This document shows, piece after piece, positions 42,406 to 54,740 of a DNA stretch of 64,000 nt. The notes beneath the pieces were generated by a model. It searched no databases, was not told the DNA's origin, and was given only the letters and a program-made list of their open reading frames with translations. The stretch is from Thinopyrum elongatum (Eukaryota > Streptophyta > Magnoliopsida > Poales > Poaceae): positions 56,542 through 120,541 of the forward strand of contig JAAAXO010000138.1 of assembly GCA_011799875.1 (NCBI GenBank). Direction: 5' to 3'. The position numbers and the translations under genes were made by a program. Every line of letters starts with the position of its first letter. Within the stretch, counting starts at the first letter, position 1.

Positions 42406-45400
42406 TGTTGCACCCCGGGTCATCGAACCGGTTTACCAGTGTTTCCAACCCAGAGATCAAGTCTTCTGGAAACACTCAACAACTTGGAACAGAACATAGC
42501 TGAACTTTTATTGATAATAGTCGAGTACAAGCTTATATATTACATGATCAACGAGGCCAAAAGCACATCTAGTGCTATGACAATATCTACATTATTTATC
42601 TAACATAACTGGGCCTCGGTATTACTGCGGAATACTACAGCGAAAGACTACTGCGTAGCGGAACACGATAGTAACGATCCATCCACAGGGACACTGCTGA
42701 GGACACATCCTAGTCATCGCAACACGGACCTTCGAGACCTCCGTCTCAGTATTCTCCTGCATCTGGCATGATATGCTAGGTGAGTACTTTGAATGTACTC
42801 GCAAGCACAAGACAACCAAATATGCAGCAAATAATAGCATGGCAACCAACATGTTAAGTCTTTAACTGATTCACTTACTGATGATTACTTACTCATATCC
42901 GGGTTGTTTCACAAACCTCGGAGTACTCGATGCCAACGAGTACATCCGCTCATAAGACAAGTTCTTCCATCATTACTATGGTTATTACGGTTGATCACCT
43001 AGAGAGGTCCGGACGGGCTGTCCAGTACCGTGGACGCGGCTATTCGAATAGATTTTACACTCTGCAGAGGTTGCGCACTTTACCCACACTATGGAGCACC
43101 TGACCTCGTGATCTCATTCGGGTGGACCAGCGTTGCTCCAAAGAAACCTGCGTGACCCGTGTCTCTCCCATCGTTCCACCGGCAATCATCCTCCCCCGGA
43201 GTCAAGCCTTGGGTGGCCCCGTGTCACCTCGTGACACCTGCCACCATCATGGCCTAAATTAATTGTACCAAACGGGGACGCCGGCACAAAACTTAACTGG
43301 GCTCACAGGGTTATCGTCGTCTGCCTGATCAGGGCAGCACGCACGCATAACCCTCCCTATCTAGAGGCACCGGCGAAAGAGCACGGAGCCAGACCAACTC
43401 AAGGCCGTCCCATACTGGCAAATGTGGCTGCACAGGTAAGCCTGGACAGGTGACTCTTGATCAACCAACTAAGTCTCTCTTAGCAATCAGGGTCATTCAT
43501 CATATCAATTTAAGTTTTCAACAACAGGCATTTAAATACTTCTCCTGAAGTATCTGCGTTAATAAAATGCGGGAAATGAATATGAATTATGCAATGCTAT
43601 GAAATGCTTGATAATATGGATGTCCTGGCTTGCCTTGATCAGTTGGGATGTTCAGAAACTCCTGGTCTTCAAATCCACAAGAATCTCCTTCTGAAAATAT
43701 TTTTAAATGGCAAAGGAAAATGTCACATAAAGCCTTTTTATTCACCAACAATTATGTGAGTATTGGAAAAATACCAAACTTGGTCAGAAAATAAAAAAGT
43801 TAAATATGAATAGAATGCAAAAAGAATCAGGTCAATTGGACCTTTTCATAAAAAGTTATTAGCAGTCAAAGTGGCTGGTCAATTCTGCAAAATAAACAAA
43901 ATTCAGAAAAACAGAAAAACCCAGAACAGGCCACGTCGAAGGCGTAAAGGCCCAAAGGTGCCTTCACTTACCCCTTCGCGCGCGCACTGGTGGGCCGCTG
44001 ACAGGTGGGGCCCGTTCGGTTTAAAACAGAGGGAGGAGGGAGAGAACAGAGGGAGACGGGGCTCCGGCGACGCTCACCGGCGATAGGGACGGCGGCGGAG
44101 CTGGGAGTTGACGGGGATCGATTGGGCACTCGAAGACGGTCCTCCCTGTACCCGTAGCTCCCCCGGAGATGGACGGACGGCACGGCGCCCTTCTTCTCTG
44201 GCGGACAAGCGCTACGGTGGTCGACGGAGGTGGCGATTCCGGTGACTATTCGCCCGGGCAGGAGGTCGAGGAGCACCAGTGGAGTGCACTGAGCTCGAGG
44301 GCGCAGTTGGACGAGGCTGGGGTGGGGTGGAGAGGACTGGTGGTGGAGCTCAACTGGCGGCAGAACTCCGGTGGAGCTCGAGGCCAGAGGGCCTCTCGGC
44401 CTTGGCTCTTGCTTGGGGAGGCAATGGAGGATGGAGGGAGAGGGGTGAGGACCTCAGCGAGGCCGAGCGGGGTTATTTATAGGCGGAGGAGGCGCTCGGC
44501 GATCTCTCTGGATCGGCGGCGACGTGGCTACGCCACTGGAGCAAGGACGGCAAGCTGGTCGTCGTGGCGCGGGGCGAAGCGACGGGAGCGAGCAGAGGCA
44601 TTAAATGCGCGAGGGGATAGCTCAGGGAGAAGAAGACGAGCGGCGCCACCACTGTGGCTGCACGGGCGGCACAGTGCTCGCAGTCATGGCCGCCGCCGAG
44701 GGCTTCTCCGGCGAGGGCGAAGGATCTGGAGGGGCTAGGTGTCACACGGGAACGATGTCGGCATGCTTGGATAAGCTGCTGCGGCGCAGGCGTCTCGCTC
44801 TGACGAGACCCGAGCCTGGCGCAGCACAGAGCGCGGCGACAAGCATGCCATCGCCGTGCTCACCATGGTGCTTGCCACCAGGAGGCCACGCAAGCCTGGC
44901 AAAACTTGTCTGGCACGTCGACCCTCGATCACTCACTTCACCTGCACCCATAGTTTGGCTTGGTTGGGTCTGAGATGAAGGGTAGCCTCAACAACAGTTC
45001 CTGACAAAGAACTAGAGAGGGATCTGGAGAGGTGGAGAGCTAGGGATGGAGCTAAAGAGATTATCTGGAGTGATCCTCGTTGGAAGGACTCCAAACTGGC
45101 CAAGTTTAAGTAGGTTTGGTTGAGATTTGAGGGTAGTTCATGTGTAACCTCCAAATCTGGTCCAGAATGTGAATGTTGAGGTACTGCTCACTTGGATGAT
45201 CTCCTGAGGCTGAAACTTGGTGGAGGGAAGTCATTTGTAGGTGTCCTCATGCCACAAAAATTTCAGAGCATTTGGACAAACCTAGCAGGTACTTCCTTCA
45301 CAAAGGTTCAGACTGTCCAGGAACAAAACTGAATTATTTCGCAAAATATTAGAACTAGACCATGGAATATTTTTGGATATTGGGGCAAGTTATATTCCAA

Positions 45401-45698
45401 GGTATTTTAGGGAATTATTTGAGAATTTTCTGGCCATCCAAACTATAGGTTGCTTCACAACCCATAGTGATGACCTAAATTCCCAAATAAAAGAAAAGAG
45501 TTATTGGAAAAGATTTAAATTGGAATTTGGGTCCTTGAGGTACTTGGCAGGGTTTTGGCAAGGTGATGATGCTTTGGATTACTTGGAAAAGATTCAAAAG
45601 TGTCCAAGACCAAATGAAAAGGTTCAAAAACCAGTCAAGTTTCAAATAAAACCAAGAAAAGTTTGAAAAGAAAAAGTTGCCAAAATTAGGGTTTCAAA
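42406..45698 (-). repeat. 3' LTR of the Ty3/gypsy element
   Basis: About 3293 bp. Relative to the 5' LTR it has roughly 50 bp more near 43090-43140 and about 30 bp more near 44757-44790, which explains most of the length difference. The middle (about 43960-44900) is strongly GC-rich. Long frames there are antisense to the element and are not called genes. Confidence 0.88.
44474..44481 (-). promoter_or_regulatory. TATA box in the 3' LTR
   Basis: TATTTATA on the plus strand is TATAAATA on the minus strand, at the edge of the GC-rich block. The 5' LTR has the same box at 53398-53405. Confidence 0.5.
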
Positions 45699-46783
45699 AA
45701 CCTACCCCCCTTAGGATGAATCTCGTCCTCGAGATTCGGTTGCTCAGGGAACAAATATGGATATGCGGATCTCAGAAAATCTTCTCTTTCCCAAGTGGCC
45801 CCTACCTCAGTGTGGTGCTCCCATAGCACCTTGTAAAATCTTATCACCTTACTCCTCGTGGTTCTTTCCATCTCATCCAAGATCCTGACAGGTTTTTCCT
45901 CATAAGTCAAATCCTTAGCCAATTCTAATTCACTCATATCCACTTGCTTGGCTGGGGGTGCAATGCATTTCCTTAACTGTGAGATGTGAAAGACATCATG
46001 AACGTCTGACAATGCTGGTGGGAATTCCAACTGATATGCGACTCTACCCTTCCTAGAAATCACTAGAAAGGGACCGATGTATCTTGGGGCCAACTTTCTC
46101 CGGGTGCCAAACCTCTTTACTCCCTTCATAGGGGTTACTCGCAAGTAAGCATAGTCTCCAGGCTCGAAAGTTACTTCCCGGTGTTTTGGGTCGTAATAGC
46201 TCTTCTGTCGGGACTTGGCTGCTCGCAAACGCTCTTGAATATCCTTGACTTGCCTTTCAGCCTCGAGCATCAAGTCCGTACCAAAGATGCGACTATCTCC
46301 TGTTTGGGACCAGTTCAGCGGTGTGCGGCACTTCCGTCCGTACAATGCCTCAAAAGGCGACATCTTGAGACTTGCCTGATAGCTATTGTTGTAGGAGAAT
46401 TCCGCGTACGGCAGACTATCCTCCCATTTGGGTCCATGGGAGAGAGCACATGACCGAAGCATGTCCTCTAATATTTGGTTCACTCGCTCGGTCTATCCAT
46501 CCGTCTGCCGATGGTATGCTGTGCTATGTTTCAGCACGGTTCCCATAGCTTGATGTAGTCATAGCCAGAATGCTGAGGTAAATAAGGAACCCCTATCTGA
46601 CGTGATAGACTTGGGTACTCCGTGCAGACTGACTATCTGAGACATGTAGAGTTGTGCCAGCTGATTTGCGTTGAAAGTGGTCTTTACTGGGATAAAATGA
46701 GCCACCTTCGTGAGGATGTCTACAATGACACAAATAGCATCATTGCCTCTCGTGGACTTTGGTAGTCCCACAATAAAATCCAT
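45686..46783 (-). pseudogene. Integrase core and C-terminal chromodomain-like region
   Basis: The integrase core starts MDFIVGLPKSTRGNDAICVI (first catalytic Asp in the CVIVDILTK region) and continues to SITSDRGSLFTSAFW with the second Asp. A TGA (46559-46561) and a TAG (46493-46495, after YHRQTDG) interrupt it. It resumes as VNQILEDMLRSC...WEDSLPYAEFSYNNS, where the third acidic residue region lies. Downstream are YDPKHREVTFEPGDYAYLRV (GPY/F-type region with APRYIGPF) and, at the C-terminus, KPVRILDEMERTTRSKVIR with WEHHTEVGATWERE, typical of the chromodomain in the Tekay branch. The stop at 45686 lies at the edge of the 3' LTR. Confidence 0.85.
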
Positions 46784-46804
46784 ACATATGTCGTCCCACT
46801 TCCA

Positions 46805-47690
46805 CTAAGGCACCGGTAAAGGTTGCAGTAGCCCAGCGGGTTTCTGATGCTCTGCCTTGACCTTGTTGCAATTGTCACAGCAGGCGACATAGTATGCTAT
46901 ATCTTTCCGCATTCTAGACCAGCAAAAAGTTTCTCTCAAGTCCTGATACATCTTGGTCCCTCCCGGGTGGATCGAATATGCGGACTCATGTGCTTCCTTG
47001 AGTATTTGGTGCCTCAAGTTGTTCTGATTTGGCACACAAATTCGTTTCTCGAACCACACGGTACCATATTCATCTACACGAAAGGACTTGGCCTTCCCTT
47101 GCTGAATTAATTCCTTGACCTCCCGAATTTCTTCATCTGACTTATGTGCTTCCTTGATTTGCTCCATGAGGGTTAGAGTAATTTCCAACGTGTCCGAGGT
47201 CATTGGGCCGCATAGCACCATATTGAGCTTGACAAACTCTTCTTGTAAGCTTGGATGCATACCCTCAACTAGTGCATTCACAGCAGTTTGTTTCCTGCTC
47301 AGGGCATCAGCGACCACATTTGCTTTCCCTGGATGATAGTTTATCCCAACATCATAGTCCTTGACTAGCTCAAGCCATCTTTGCTGCCTGAGGTTCAGGT
47401 CGGGTTGAGTGAAAATATACTTGAGACTCTTATGGTCTGTGTATATTTCACATCGTTGTCCAATAAGATAATGCCTCCAAATCTTTAGGGCCTAACCACA
47501 GCAGCTAGCTCTAAGTCATGTGTATGATAGTTCTCCTCATGAGGTCGTAGCTGTCGTGATGCACAAGCTACAACCTTCCCTTCTTGCATTAGCACGCATC
47601 CGATTCCACGCCTGGATGCATCGCAGTATATATCAAAACTCTTGTGAATGTCTGGGAGGACTAAGATAGGGGCTGTGGTTAGCCTCGTCT
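46805..47690 (-). pseudogene. RNase H and integrase zinc-binding domain
   Basis: RNase H is visible as [32 protein letters not shown] and [11 protein letters not shown] (about 47410-47640), with a small deletion after LAAVV. It is followed by VADALSRK and then the integrase H2C2 zinc finger ([11 protein letters not shown]...CCDNCNKVK). A TAG at 46805-46807 separates this from the integrase core. A frameshift near 47700-47750 separates it from RT. Confidence 0.85.
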
Positions 47691-48560
47691 TTAACTCTTG
47701 GAAACTGCTGTCGCACTCGGCTGTCCAGATAACCTTTGGTTCTTTTTCAACAATTCCGTCAGCGGCTTGGCTATCTTAGAAAAACCTTCAATGAAGTGAT
47801 GGTAGTAGCCTGCCAAGCCCAGGAAACTATGGACTTCGGTCACCATGGTTGGTGTCTTCCAATTCAAGACCGCAGTAACCTTACTTGGATCAATAGCTAT
47901 TCCTTTCTCTGATAGAATATGTCCAAGAAATCCCACCTCTTTCAGCCAAAATTCGCACTTACTGAACTTGGCATATAAGCGATGGGTTCTCAATCTTTCC
48001 AAGACATCCCTGAGATGCTACATATGCTCCTCTTCATCCTTAGAGTATATCAGGATGTCGTCAATGAACACCACTACGAATTTGTCCAGAAAATCCATGA
48101 AGACTTTGTTCATCATGCTCATGAAGTAGGCTGGAGCGTTGGTCAATCCAAATGCCATAACTGTAAATTCATATAGCCCATATCGAGTGGTGAACGCTGT
48201 CTTGGGGATATCCTCCTTTCAGATTTTCAGTTGGTGATATCCCGTTCTGAGGTTGATCTTACAGAATACCCGTGCTCCATTCAACTGGTCGAATATGTCA
48301 TCAATTCGAGGGAGCGGGTACTTGTTCTTGATAGTGACCTCATTAAGCTGGCGATAGTCTACACACAATCGTAGACTTCCATCCTTCTTCTTGACAAATA
48401 ATACTGGTGAGCCCCATGGCAAAATGCTTGGACGAATGTATCCTTTCTGTAGCAACTCGTCTAACTGCTTCTTTAGATCTGCCAGCTCTAGGCCTGGCAT
48501 ACGGTAATATTTCTTGTATATTGGAGCTGTACCAGGAATTACTTCAATGGCGAACTCCAA
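47691..48560 (-). pseudogene. Reverse transcriptase of the Ty3/gypsy element
   Basis: Contains [48 protein letters not shown], the catalytic FIDD box (48057-48068), [15 protein letters not shown] and [15 protein letters not shown]. Two in-frame stops break it: a TGA at 48216-48218 after YHQLKI and a TAG at 48018-48020 after EEEHM. Catalytic residues are intact, so the damage is nonsense rather than active-site loss. Confidence 0.88.
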
Positions 48561-49468
48561 TTCTCGATCGGGCGCATTCCTGGTAATTCCTCAGGAAATA
48601 CATACGGAAATTCACCCACTACCGGAATCAGATTCATATCTATAACAGTGGTCTGGTATGCCTTGCCCTTTCTTGTTATCATTTTGCTGGCCAGAAATTG
48701 GAGGGTTTGTCCGGCAGGGTTCACCAATGTCACCGTTCTGGTGGCACAGTTTATACACACTTTGTGCGGTGCCAACCAGTCCATTCCTAGTATTATATCC
48801 AGTCCTGGGGATTCAATGGCAACAAGGGTAGCTCGGAATTTGACTCCATGGATTGAGATTTCCAGACCCTTGTATATTATATTTGTTCTGAGCATAGAGC
48901 CAGGGGATTGTACCACCATGATTTTGTCCAAAAGTGAAGGAGAAAATTTGTGCAAGATGGCAAAACTTCGCGAAATAAACGAGTGGGAAGCCCCAGAATC
49001 AAATAAAATTATTGCAGGTATGTCGTTGACAGAAAACATACCAAGGACTATGTCTGGAGCCTCGCAGACTTCTTCGGCAGAGGTGTGGTGGACGCATCCG
49101 TGGCTGAATTTGTGGTTGGGGCGGCGTCCAAGGTGATTAACTTGTGGCTTGTGGTTAGCTGACTGCTTTCCGTTATTAGTAGGACATTGCTTGGCGTAGT
49201 GTCCACTCTGGCCACATGTGAAACAGGTGTTGTCGCGGCGGCAGTCCTCTAAGACTGGCTGCTTGCCGAAGGTCTTGCTCTGGTTGCCTGACTTGCTATT
49301 GTTGCCACCATTGTTCCACACAGGTTGGTTTTCAGATGGCCCTAGCTGCCAACTGCGCAGCTTTTGCGCATATGGTTCCCTGTTGTCCTTCTTAGGCTCG
49401 AACTTCCTCTTATGATCATCATTCCCAGACTTGTGTTCTCGTTCTGCGATGAAGGCCTTATCCACCAA
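48539..49468 (-). pseudogene. Gag C-terminus with zinc knuckle, and aspartic protease
   Basis: A Lys/Asn-rich linker leads to a CCHC knuckle CFTCGQSGHYAKQC (about 49185-49230) and then the retropepsin region, with the active-site triplet in ILFDSGASHSFISRSFA and a second part LDIILGMDWLAPHKV. A TAG at 49469-49471 separates it from the gag N-terminus. The frame shifts where it meets the RT block near 48560. Confidence 0.87.
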
Positions 49469-50185
49469 GGTCTAGAAATTGGGGAAGTCCAACATGCATA
49501 GCTGACATCGGAGGGCGTGATTAAGACCTCCAAGGAACCAGTCTATTTTCCTTTCTTCGGTAGCCACATCATGAGGAGAGTACCGGGCCAAGTTGTTAAA
49601 CTTGTTTAGGTATTCTCCCACAGACATGTTTCCTTGGGTGAGGGCCAGGAATTCCCTCTGCTTCACTTTCATGATACATGTGGGAATATGATACTTGCGG
49701 AACAGCTCTTTGAATTTCTCCCAGGAAATCTCTTCTCCAGCAGGCCACATTAACTTGGTGTTGTCCCACCATATGGCTGCCGGGCCTTCGAGATAATGGG
49801 TGGCAAATGGGACTTTATCCGCTTCTTCACAACGAGCGATGTCCAATTTCTTTTCCATGGTTCTTAACCAGTCATCAGCCTCAATAGGATGCACAGCCTG
49901 ACCAAAGTTGGGTGGTTTTGTGTGCTGGAAGTCAGACAGTTTGGAATGCACCGCATTGCAATTGTTCTGACCTACTATTGTCTGCATACTCTTGAGAAAT
50001 TCCATGAGGTCTTGGTTTCTCTTTTCCTGAAACATTCTCATTATCTGATCTGTGGTTGGTGCTTGAGGTGGTGGTGGTGGTAAGTCTTCGGGCGGTTGCC
50101 CTGCCTGCCTGGCGGAACGACAGACGGGGTTTCCATCGCCGCCTTGACTACTACTTCCTTTCTTCATCCTAATTTTTGTTCCCAT
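49469..50185 (-). pseudogene. Gag N-terminal and capsid region
   Basis: The start is chosen at MGTKIRMKKGSSSQ (ATG at 50185), because the upstream extension of the frame is hydrophobic and unlike gag. A Pro-rich linker (PPEDLPPPPPQAP) precedes the retrotransposon gag domain: ADDWLRTMEKKLDIARCEE, VPFATHYLEGPAAIWWDN, WEKFKELFRKYHIP and the box MSVGEYLNKFNNLARYSP. It ends at a TAG just before VDKAFIAEREHKSG. Confidence 0.85.
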
Positions 50186-50387
50186 AGCAAATACCGAATT
50201 GATGAGAAACATCCATATGGAGAAATACGGTAATATGACACCAAAAGAAACTTCATGAAAAAGGCAAATAAAGACAGCAACATAATTATACAAGATAACC
50301 CAACATCATACATGGCAAGCTAGTAGGGGAGATATCATGGCTAGACTGCTCATACGACTGTCGACATATGCAAAGATGCATGCATTA

Positions 50388-51229
50388 CTACTCAAGCTCC
50401 AGTCTAGTGCGTCGGTGACACGAACACTGCCCATCTGAAGAGTCCTCGTCGCCAGATCCTGAGTCAGAATCAGAACTAATGATGTGAGTCATCGGGTCAA
50501 AGGAGACGCGACGTCGCTGCTGGGACGGCTCTCCCTCTGCGGAAGAAAGAGCATGTTGCCTCAGCATCGGCGGAGCAGGAGTGGCTAGGAGTGAGGCGCA
50601 CTCAGCTGGGGTCTCAAGTCGACTACCAGACGATAAGCCTGATGGTCCAGAAAAAGCAGAAGGGGCACCAAGCACACGCGGAGGCGGAACTGGTGGTGGA
50701 TAACTAGGTGGAAGTACAGGATGAGGAGGAGGTGCTGGAGGCACTACTGCAGTGCCCCCTGAACATGACACAGCTCCTCAGCCAAGGAGATGATCATACG
50801 GTAACTGGCATTTAGATAGTGAGACAAAACACCAGCCGCATGATCACACGCCGGGTCAACAGGTGAGAAAAGGACTCGCCCTATTGTAGGTGACAGAGTG
50901 GGATAGTGGATGAAACTTGGATGGGTCTCCACCTCGGCCTCGTGGAAGCGCAAGTCAGTAATAGCCTCCATAGCAGCAAACTGGATCGCCAGCTCCAGAG
51001 TAGAAGCCACTCCACCCTTGGAAGAGCGAGAAGAGCTTCCAATATCCGAAGTCGCGGTCATGTAAGCCACTGCATGGTACTCATATACTGACTCGCCCAA
51101 CTGCTCCTGGAACCCCTGGTACACCGGGTCATCACCGTTGGGATACAGCCGAAGCCAGACGCTACGAAGCAGAGCTGGAAAAGTGTGGGGTTCTGGCTCT
51201 TGATGAAAGTGATATGGAACTGGTGCCAT
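50388..51229 (-). pseudogene. Extra open frame between primer site and gag
   Basis: Starts MAPVPYHFHQEPEPHTFPAL at 51229, about 150 bp inside the primer site, in the same orientation as gag-pol. The first part (161 residues) includes VWLRLYPNGDDPVYQGFQEQ and a helical second half. A stop and frame change at about 50744-50771 lead to a Pro-rich part (PPAPPPHPVLPPSYPPP) and an acidic Ser/Asp tail, ending at 50388. It is not gag, which follows separately. I do not recognise a domain. Some plant Ty3/gypsy elements carry additional frames, but the position 5' of gag is less usual. Confidence 0.65.
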
Positions 51230-51385
51230 CTACACTCACAATGCCAAGAGTTAGTAACATAATGAATTATGATGCATGAGGCATGGTATGCAACAATCAA
51301 ATGCAACAAGCAGGATGCACACTCAAAGTCCTGTGCTAATTGCAGTTCTAGCGCGAGTTACCTAGGGTGTCCTACAGTCAGCCTG

Positions 51386-51397
51386 GCTCTGATACTA
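51386..51397 (-). other. Primer-binding site (tRNA-Met type) of the Ty3/gypsy element
   Basis: On the minus strand TAGTATCAGAGC, one base from TGGTATCAGAGC, five bases inside the 5' LTR. It fixes the orientation and the LTR boundary at 51403. Confidence 0.85.
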
Positions 51398-51402
51398 AGC
51401 GT

Positions 51403-54400
51403 TGTTGTACCCCGGCTCAGAGAACCGGTTTACCAGTGTTTCCAACCCAGAGATCAAGTGTTTTGGAAACACACAACAACTTGGAACAGAACATAGCTGA
51501 ACTTTTATTGGTAATTGTTGAGTACAAGCTTATATATTACATGATCAACGAGGCCAAAAGCACATCTAGTGCTATGACAATATCTACATTATTTATCTAA
51601 CATAACAGGGCCTCGGTATTACTGCGGAATACTACAGCGAAAGACTACTGCGTAGCGGAACACGATAGTAACTCCATCCACAGGGACACTGCTGAGGACA
51701 CATCCTAGTCATCGCAACACGGACATTCGAGACCTCCGTCTCAGTCTTCTCCTGCATCTGGTATGATACGCCAGGTGAGTACTTTGAATGTACTCGCAAG
51801 CACAAGACAACCAAATATGCAGCAAATAATAGCATGGCAACCAACATGGTAAGTCTTAACTGATTCACTTACTGATGATAACTTACTCATATCCGGGTTG
51901 TTTCACAAACCTCGGAGTACTCGATGCCAACGAGTACATCCGCTCATAAGACAAGTTCTTCCATCATTACTATGGTTAATACGGTTGATCACCTAGAGAG
52001 GTCTGGATGAGCTGTCCAATACCGTGGACGCGGCTATTCGAATAGATTTTACACTCTGCAGTGGTTGCGCACTTTACCCACACTATGGACCCGTCTGACC
52101 CATGACTCTCCCATCGTACCACCGGCAATCATCCTCCCCCAGTGTCAAGCCCTGGGTGGCCCCATGTCACCTCGTGACACCTGCCATCGTCGTGGCCTAA
52201 CTAAACTGTCGCAAATGGGGACGCCGGCACAAAACTCAACTTGGCTCACAGGGTTATCGCCGTCTGCCTGATCAGGGCAGCACGCACGCATAACCCTCCC
52301 TGTCTGGAGGTAGCGGTGAAAGAGCACAGAGCCAGACCCAGTCAAGGCCATCCGATACAGGCAAATGTGGATGCACGGGTAAGCCCGGACAGGTGACTCT
52401 TGATCAACCAACTAAGTCTCTGTTAGCAATCAGGGTAATTCATCAAATCAATTTAAGTTTTCAACAATAGGCATTTAAATACTTCACTTGAATTATCTGC
52501 GTAAATAAACTGCAGGAAATGAATATGAATTATGCAATCCTATGAAATGCTTCATAATATGGAAGTCCTGGCTTGCCTTGATCTGTTGGGTTGTTCAGAA
52601 ACTCCTAATCTTCAAATCCACAAGAATCTCCTTCTGAAAATATTTTTAAATTCCAAAGGAAAATGTCACATAAAGCCTTTTTATTCACCAACAATTCTGT
52701 GAGTATTGGAAAAATACCAAACTTGGTCAGAAAATAAAGAAGTTAAATATGAACAGAATGCAAAAAGAATCAGGTCAATTGGACCTTTTAATAAAAAGTT
52801 ATTAGCAGTCAAAGTGGTTGGTCAACTCTGAAAAACAGAAAAACCCTGAACGGGCCACGTCGAAGGCGTAAAGGCCCAAAGGCGCCTTCACTTACCCCTT
52901 CGCGCGTGCGCTGCTGGGCCGCTGACAGGTGGGGCCCGTTCAGTTTAAAACAGATGGAGGAGGGAGAGAACAGAGGGAGACGGGGCTCCGGCGACGCTCA
53001 CCGGCGATAGGGATGGCGGCGGAGCTGGGAGTTGATGGGGATCGATCGGGCACTCGAAGACGGTCCTCCCTGTACCCGTAGCTCCCCCGGAGATGGATGG
53101 ACGGTGCGGCGCCCTTCTTCTGCGGCGGATAAGCGCTACGGTGGTCGACGGAGGTGGCGATTCCGGCGACTATTCGCTCGGGCAGGAGGTCGAGGAGCAC
53201 CAGTGGAGTGCACTGAGCTCGATGGCGTAGTCGGACGAGGCTGGGGTGGGGTGGAGAGGGCTGGTGGTGGAGCTTAACTGGCGGCGGAACTCCGGCGGAG
53301 CTCGAGGCCAGAGGGCCTCTCGGCCTAGGCTTTTGCTTGGGGAGGCAATGGAGGATGGAGGGAGAGGGGTGAGGAGCTTAGTTAGGCTGGGCGGTGTTAT
53401 TTATAGGCGGAGGAGGTGCTCGGCGATCTCTCTGGATCGGCGGCGACGTGGCTACGCCACTGGATCAAGGACGGCGAGCTGGACGTCATGGCGCGGGGCG
53501 AAGCAACGGGAGCGAGCAGAGGCATTAAATGCGATACGGGATAGCTCGGGGAGAAGAAGACGAGCGCCGCCGCCACTGTGGCCGCACGAGTGGCACAGTG
53601 CACGTGGTCGTGGCGGCCACCGAGGGCTTCTCCGGCGAGGGCGAAGGATCTGGAGGGTCTAGGTGTCGCATGGGAAGGATGTCGGCATCTCGCTCTGATG
53701 AGACCCGAGCTTGGCGCAGCACAGAGCGCGGCGACAAGCATGCCATCGCCGTGCTGACCACGATGCTTGCCACCAGGAGGCCACGCAAGCCTGGCAAAAC
53801 TTGTCTGGCACGTCGACCCTCGATCACTCACTTCACCTGCACCCGTAGTTTGTCTTGGTTGGGTCTGAGATGAAGGGTAGCCTCAACAACAGTTCCTGAC
53901 AGAGAACTAGAGAGGGATCTGGAGAGGTGGAGAGCTAGGATGGAGCCAAAGAGATTGTCTGGAGTGATCCTCATTGGAAGGACTCCAAACTAGCCAAGTT
54001 TAAGTAGGTTTGGTTGAGATTTGAGGGTATTTCATGTGTAACCTCCAAATCTGGTCCAGAATGTGAATGTTCAGGTACTGCTCACTTTGATGATCTCCTG
54101 AGGCTGGAACTTGGTGGAGGGAAGTCATTTCTAGGTGTCCTCATGCCACAAAAATTTCAGAATATTTGGACAAACCTAGCAGGTACTTCCTTCACAAAGG
54201 TTCAGACTGTCCAGGAACAAAACTGAATTATTTTGCAAAATATTAGAACTAGACCATGGAATACTTTTGGATATTGGGGCAAGATATATTGCAACGTATT
54301 TTAGGGAATTATTTGAGAATTTTTTAGCCATCCAAACTATAGGTTGCTTCACAACCCATAGTGATGACCTAAATTCCCAAATAAAAGAAAAGAGTTATTG

Positions 54401-54592
54401 GAAAAGATTTAAAGTGGAATTTGGGTCCTTGAGGTACTTCGCAGGGTTTTGGCAAGGTGATGAGGCTTTGGATTACTTGGAAAAGATTCAAAAGTGTCCA
54501 AGACCAAATGAAAAGGTTCAAAAACCATTCGAGTTTCAAATAAAACCAAGAAAAGTTTGAAAAGAAAAAGTTGCCAAAATTAGGGTGTCACA
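51403..54592 (-). repeat. 5' LTR of the Ty3/gypsy element
   Basis: About 3190 bp. Plus-strand ends are TGTTGTACCCCGG and GGGTGTCACA. It keeps the canonical TGTGACACCC start on the minus strand, which the 3' LTR has lost (TTTGAAACCC). TATA box at 53398-53405 on the minus strand. Confidence 0.9.
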
Positions 54593-54599
54593 TATCTTT

Positions 54600-54740
54600 T
54601 GCCCGAGGGGCTGTTCGAGGGTCCTCCCGAAGGGCTGTCCGAGTTTGAGGGTCATCCCGAAGGGCTGTCCATGACACCTTCCGGGGGACTGTCCGACCGC
54701 CTCCCAGAGGGCTGTCCGGCGGACTCTTCGAGGGGCTGAC
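54600..54740 (+). repeat. GGGCTGTCCGA minisatellite at the end of LTR D
   Basis: About five to six diverged units of 20-33 bp, each with GGGCTGTCCGA or close variants (GGGCTGTTCGAGG, GGGACTGTCCGACC). Confidence 0.75.

Larger units (their letters stand above)
42406..54592 (-). mobile_element. Complete Ty3/gypsy chromovirus-like element (Tekay-like), mutated
   Basis: The 5' LTR is 51403-54592 and the 3' LTR 42406-45698, both reading TGTTG...(GTCACA) on the plus strand, i.e. starting TGTGACACCC on the minus strand. The primer site at 51386-51397 reads TAGTATCAGAGC on the minus strand (tRNA-Met type). A polypurine tract AAGGGGGG lies at 45705-45712. The flanks GATCT (42401-42405) and TATCT (54593-54597) are the likely target duplication. 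The minus-strand order is extra ORF, gag, protease, RT, RNase H, integrase and chromodomain-like C-terminus. Hand comparison of about 185 aligned LTR bases showed 7 differences, so the insertion is not recent. Every coding block carries stops or frameshifts. Confidence 0.9.

Noticed and set aside
44169..44738. 189-residue Arg/Gly-rich open frame, with a counterpart at 53246-53662
   Set aside because: It lies inside the LTR, antisense to the element, in a very GC-rich block where stop codons are rare. The two LTR copies differ by frame-affecting changes.
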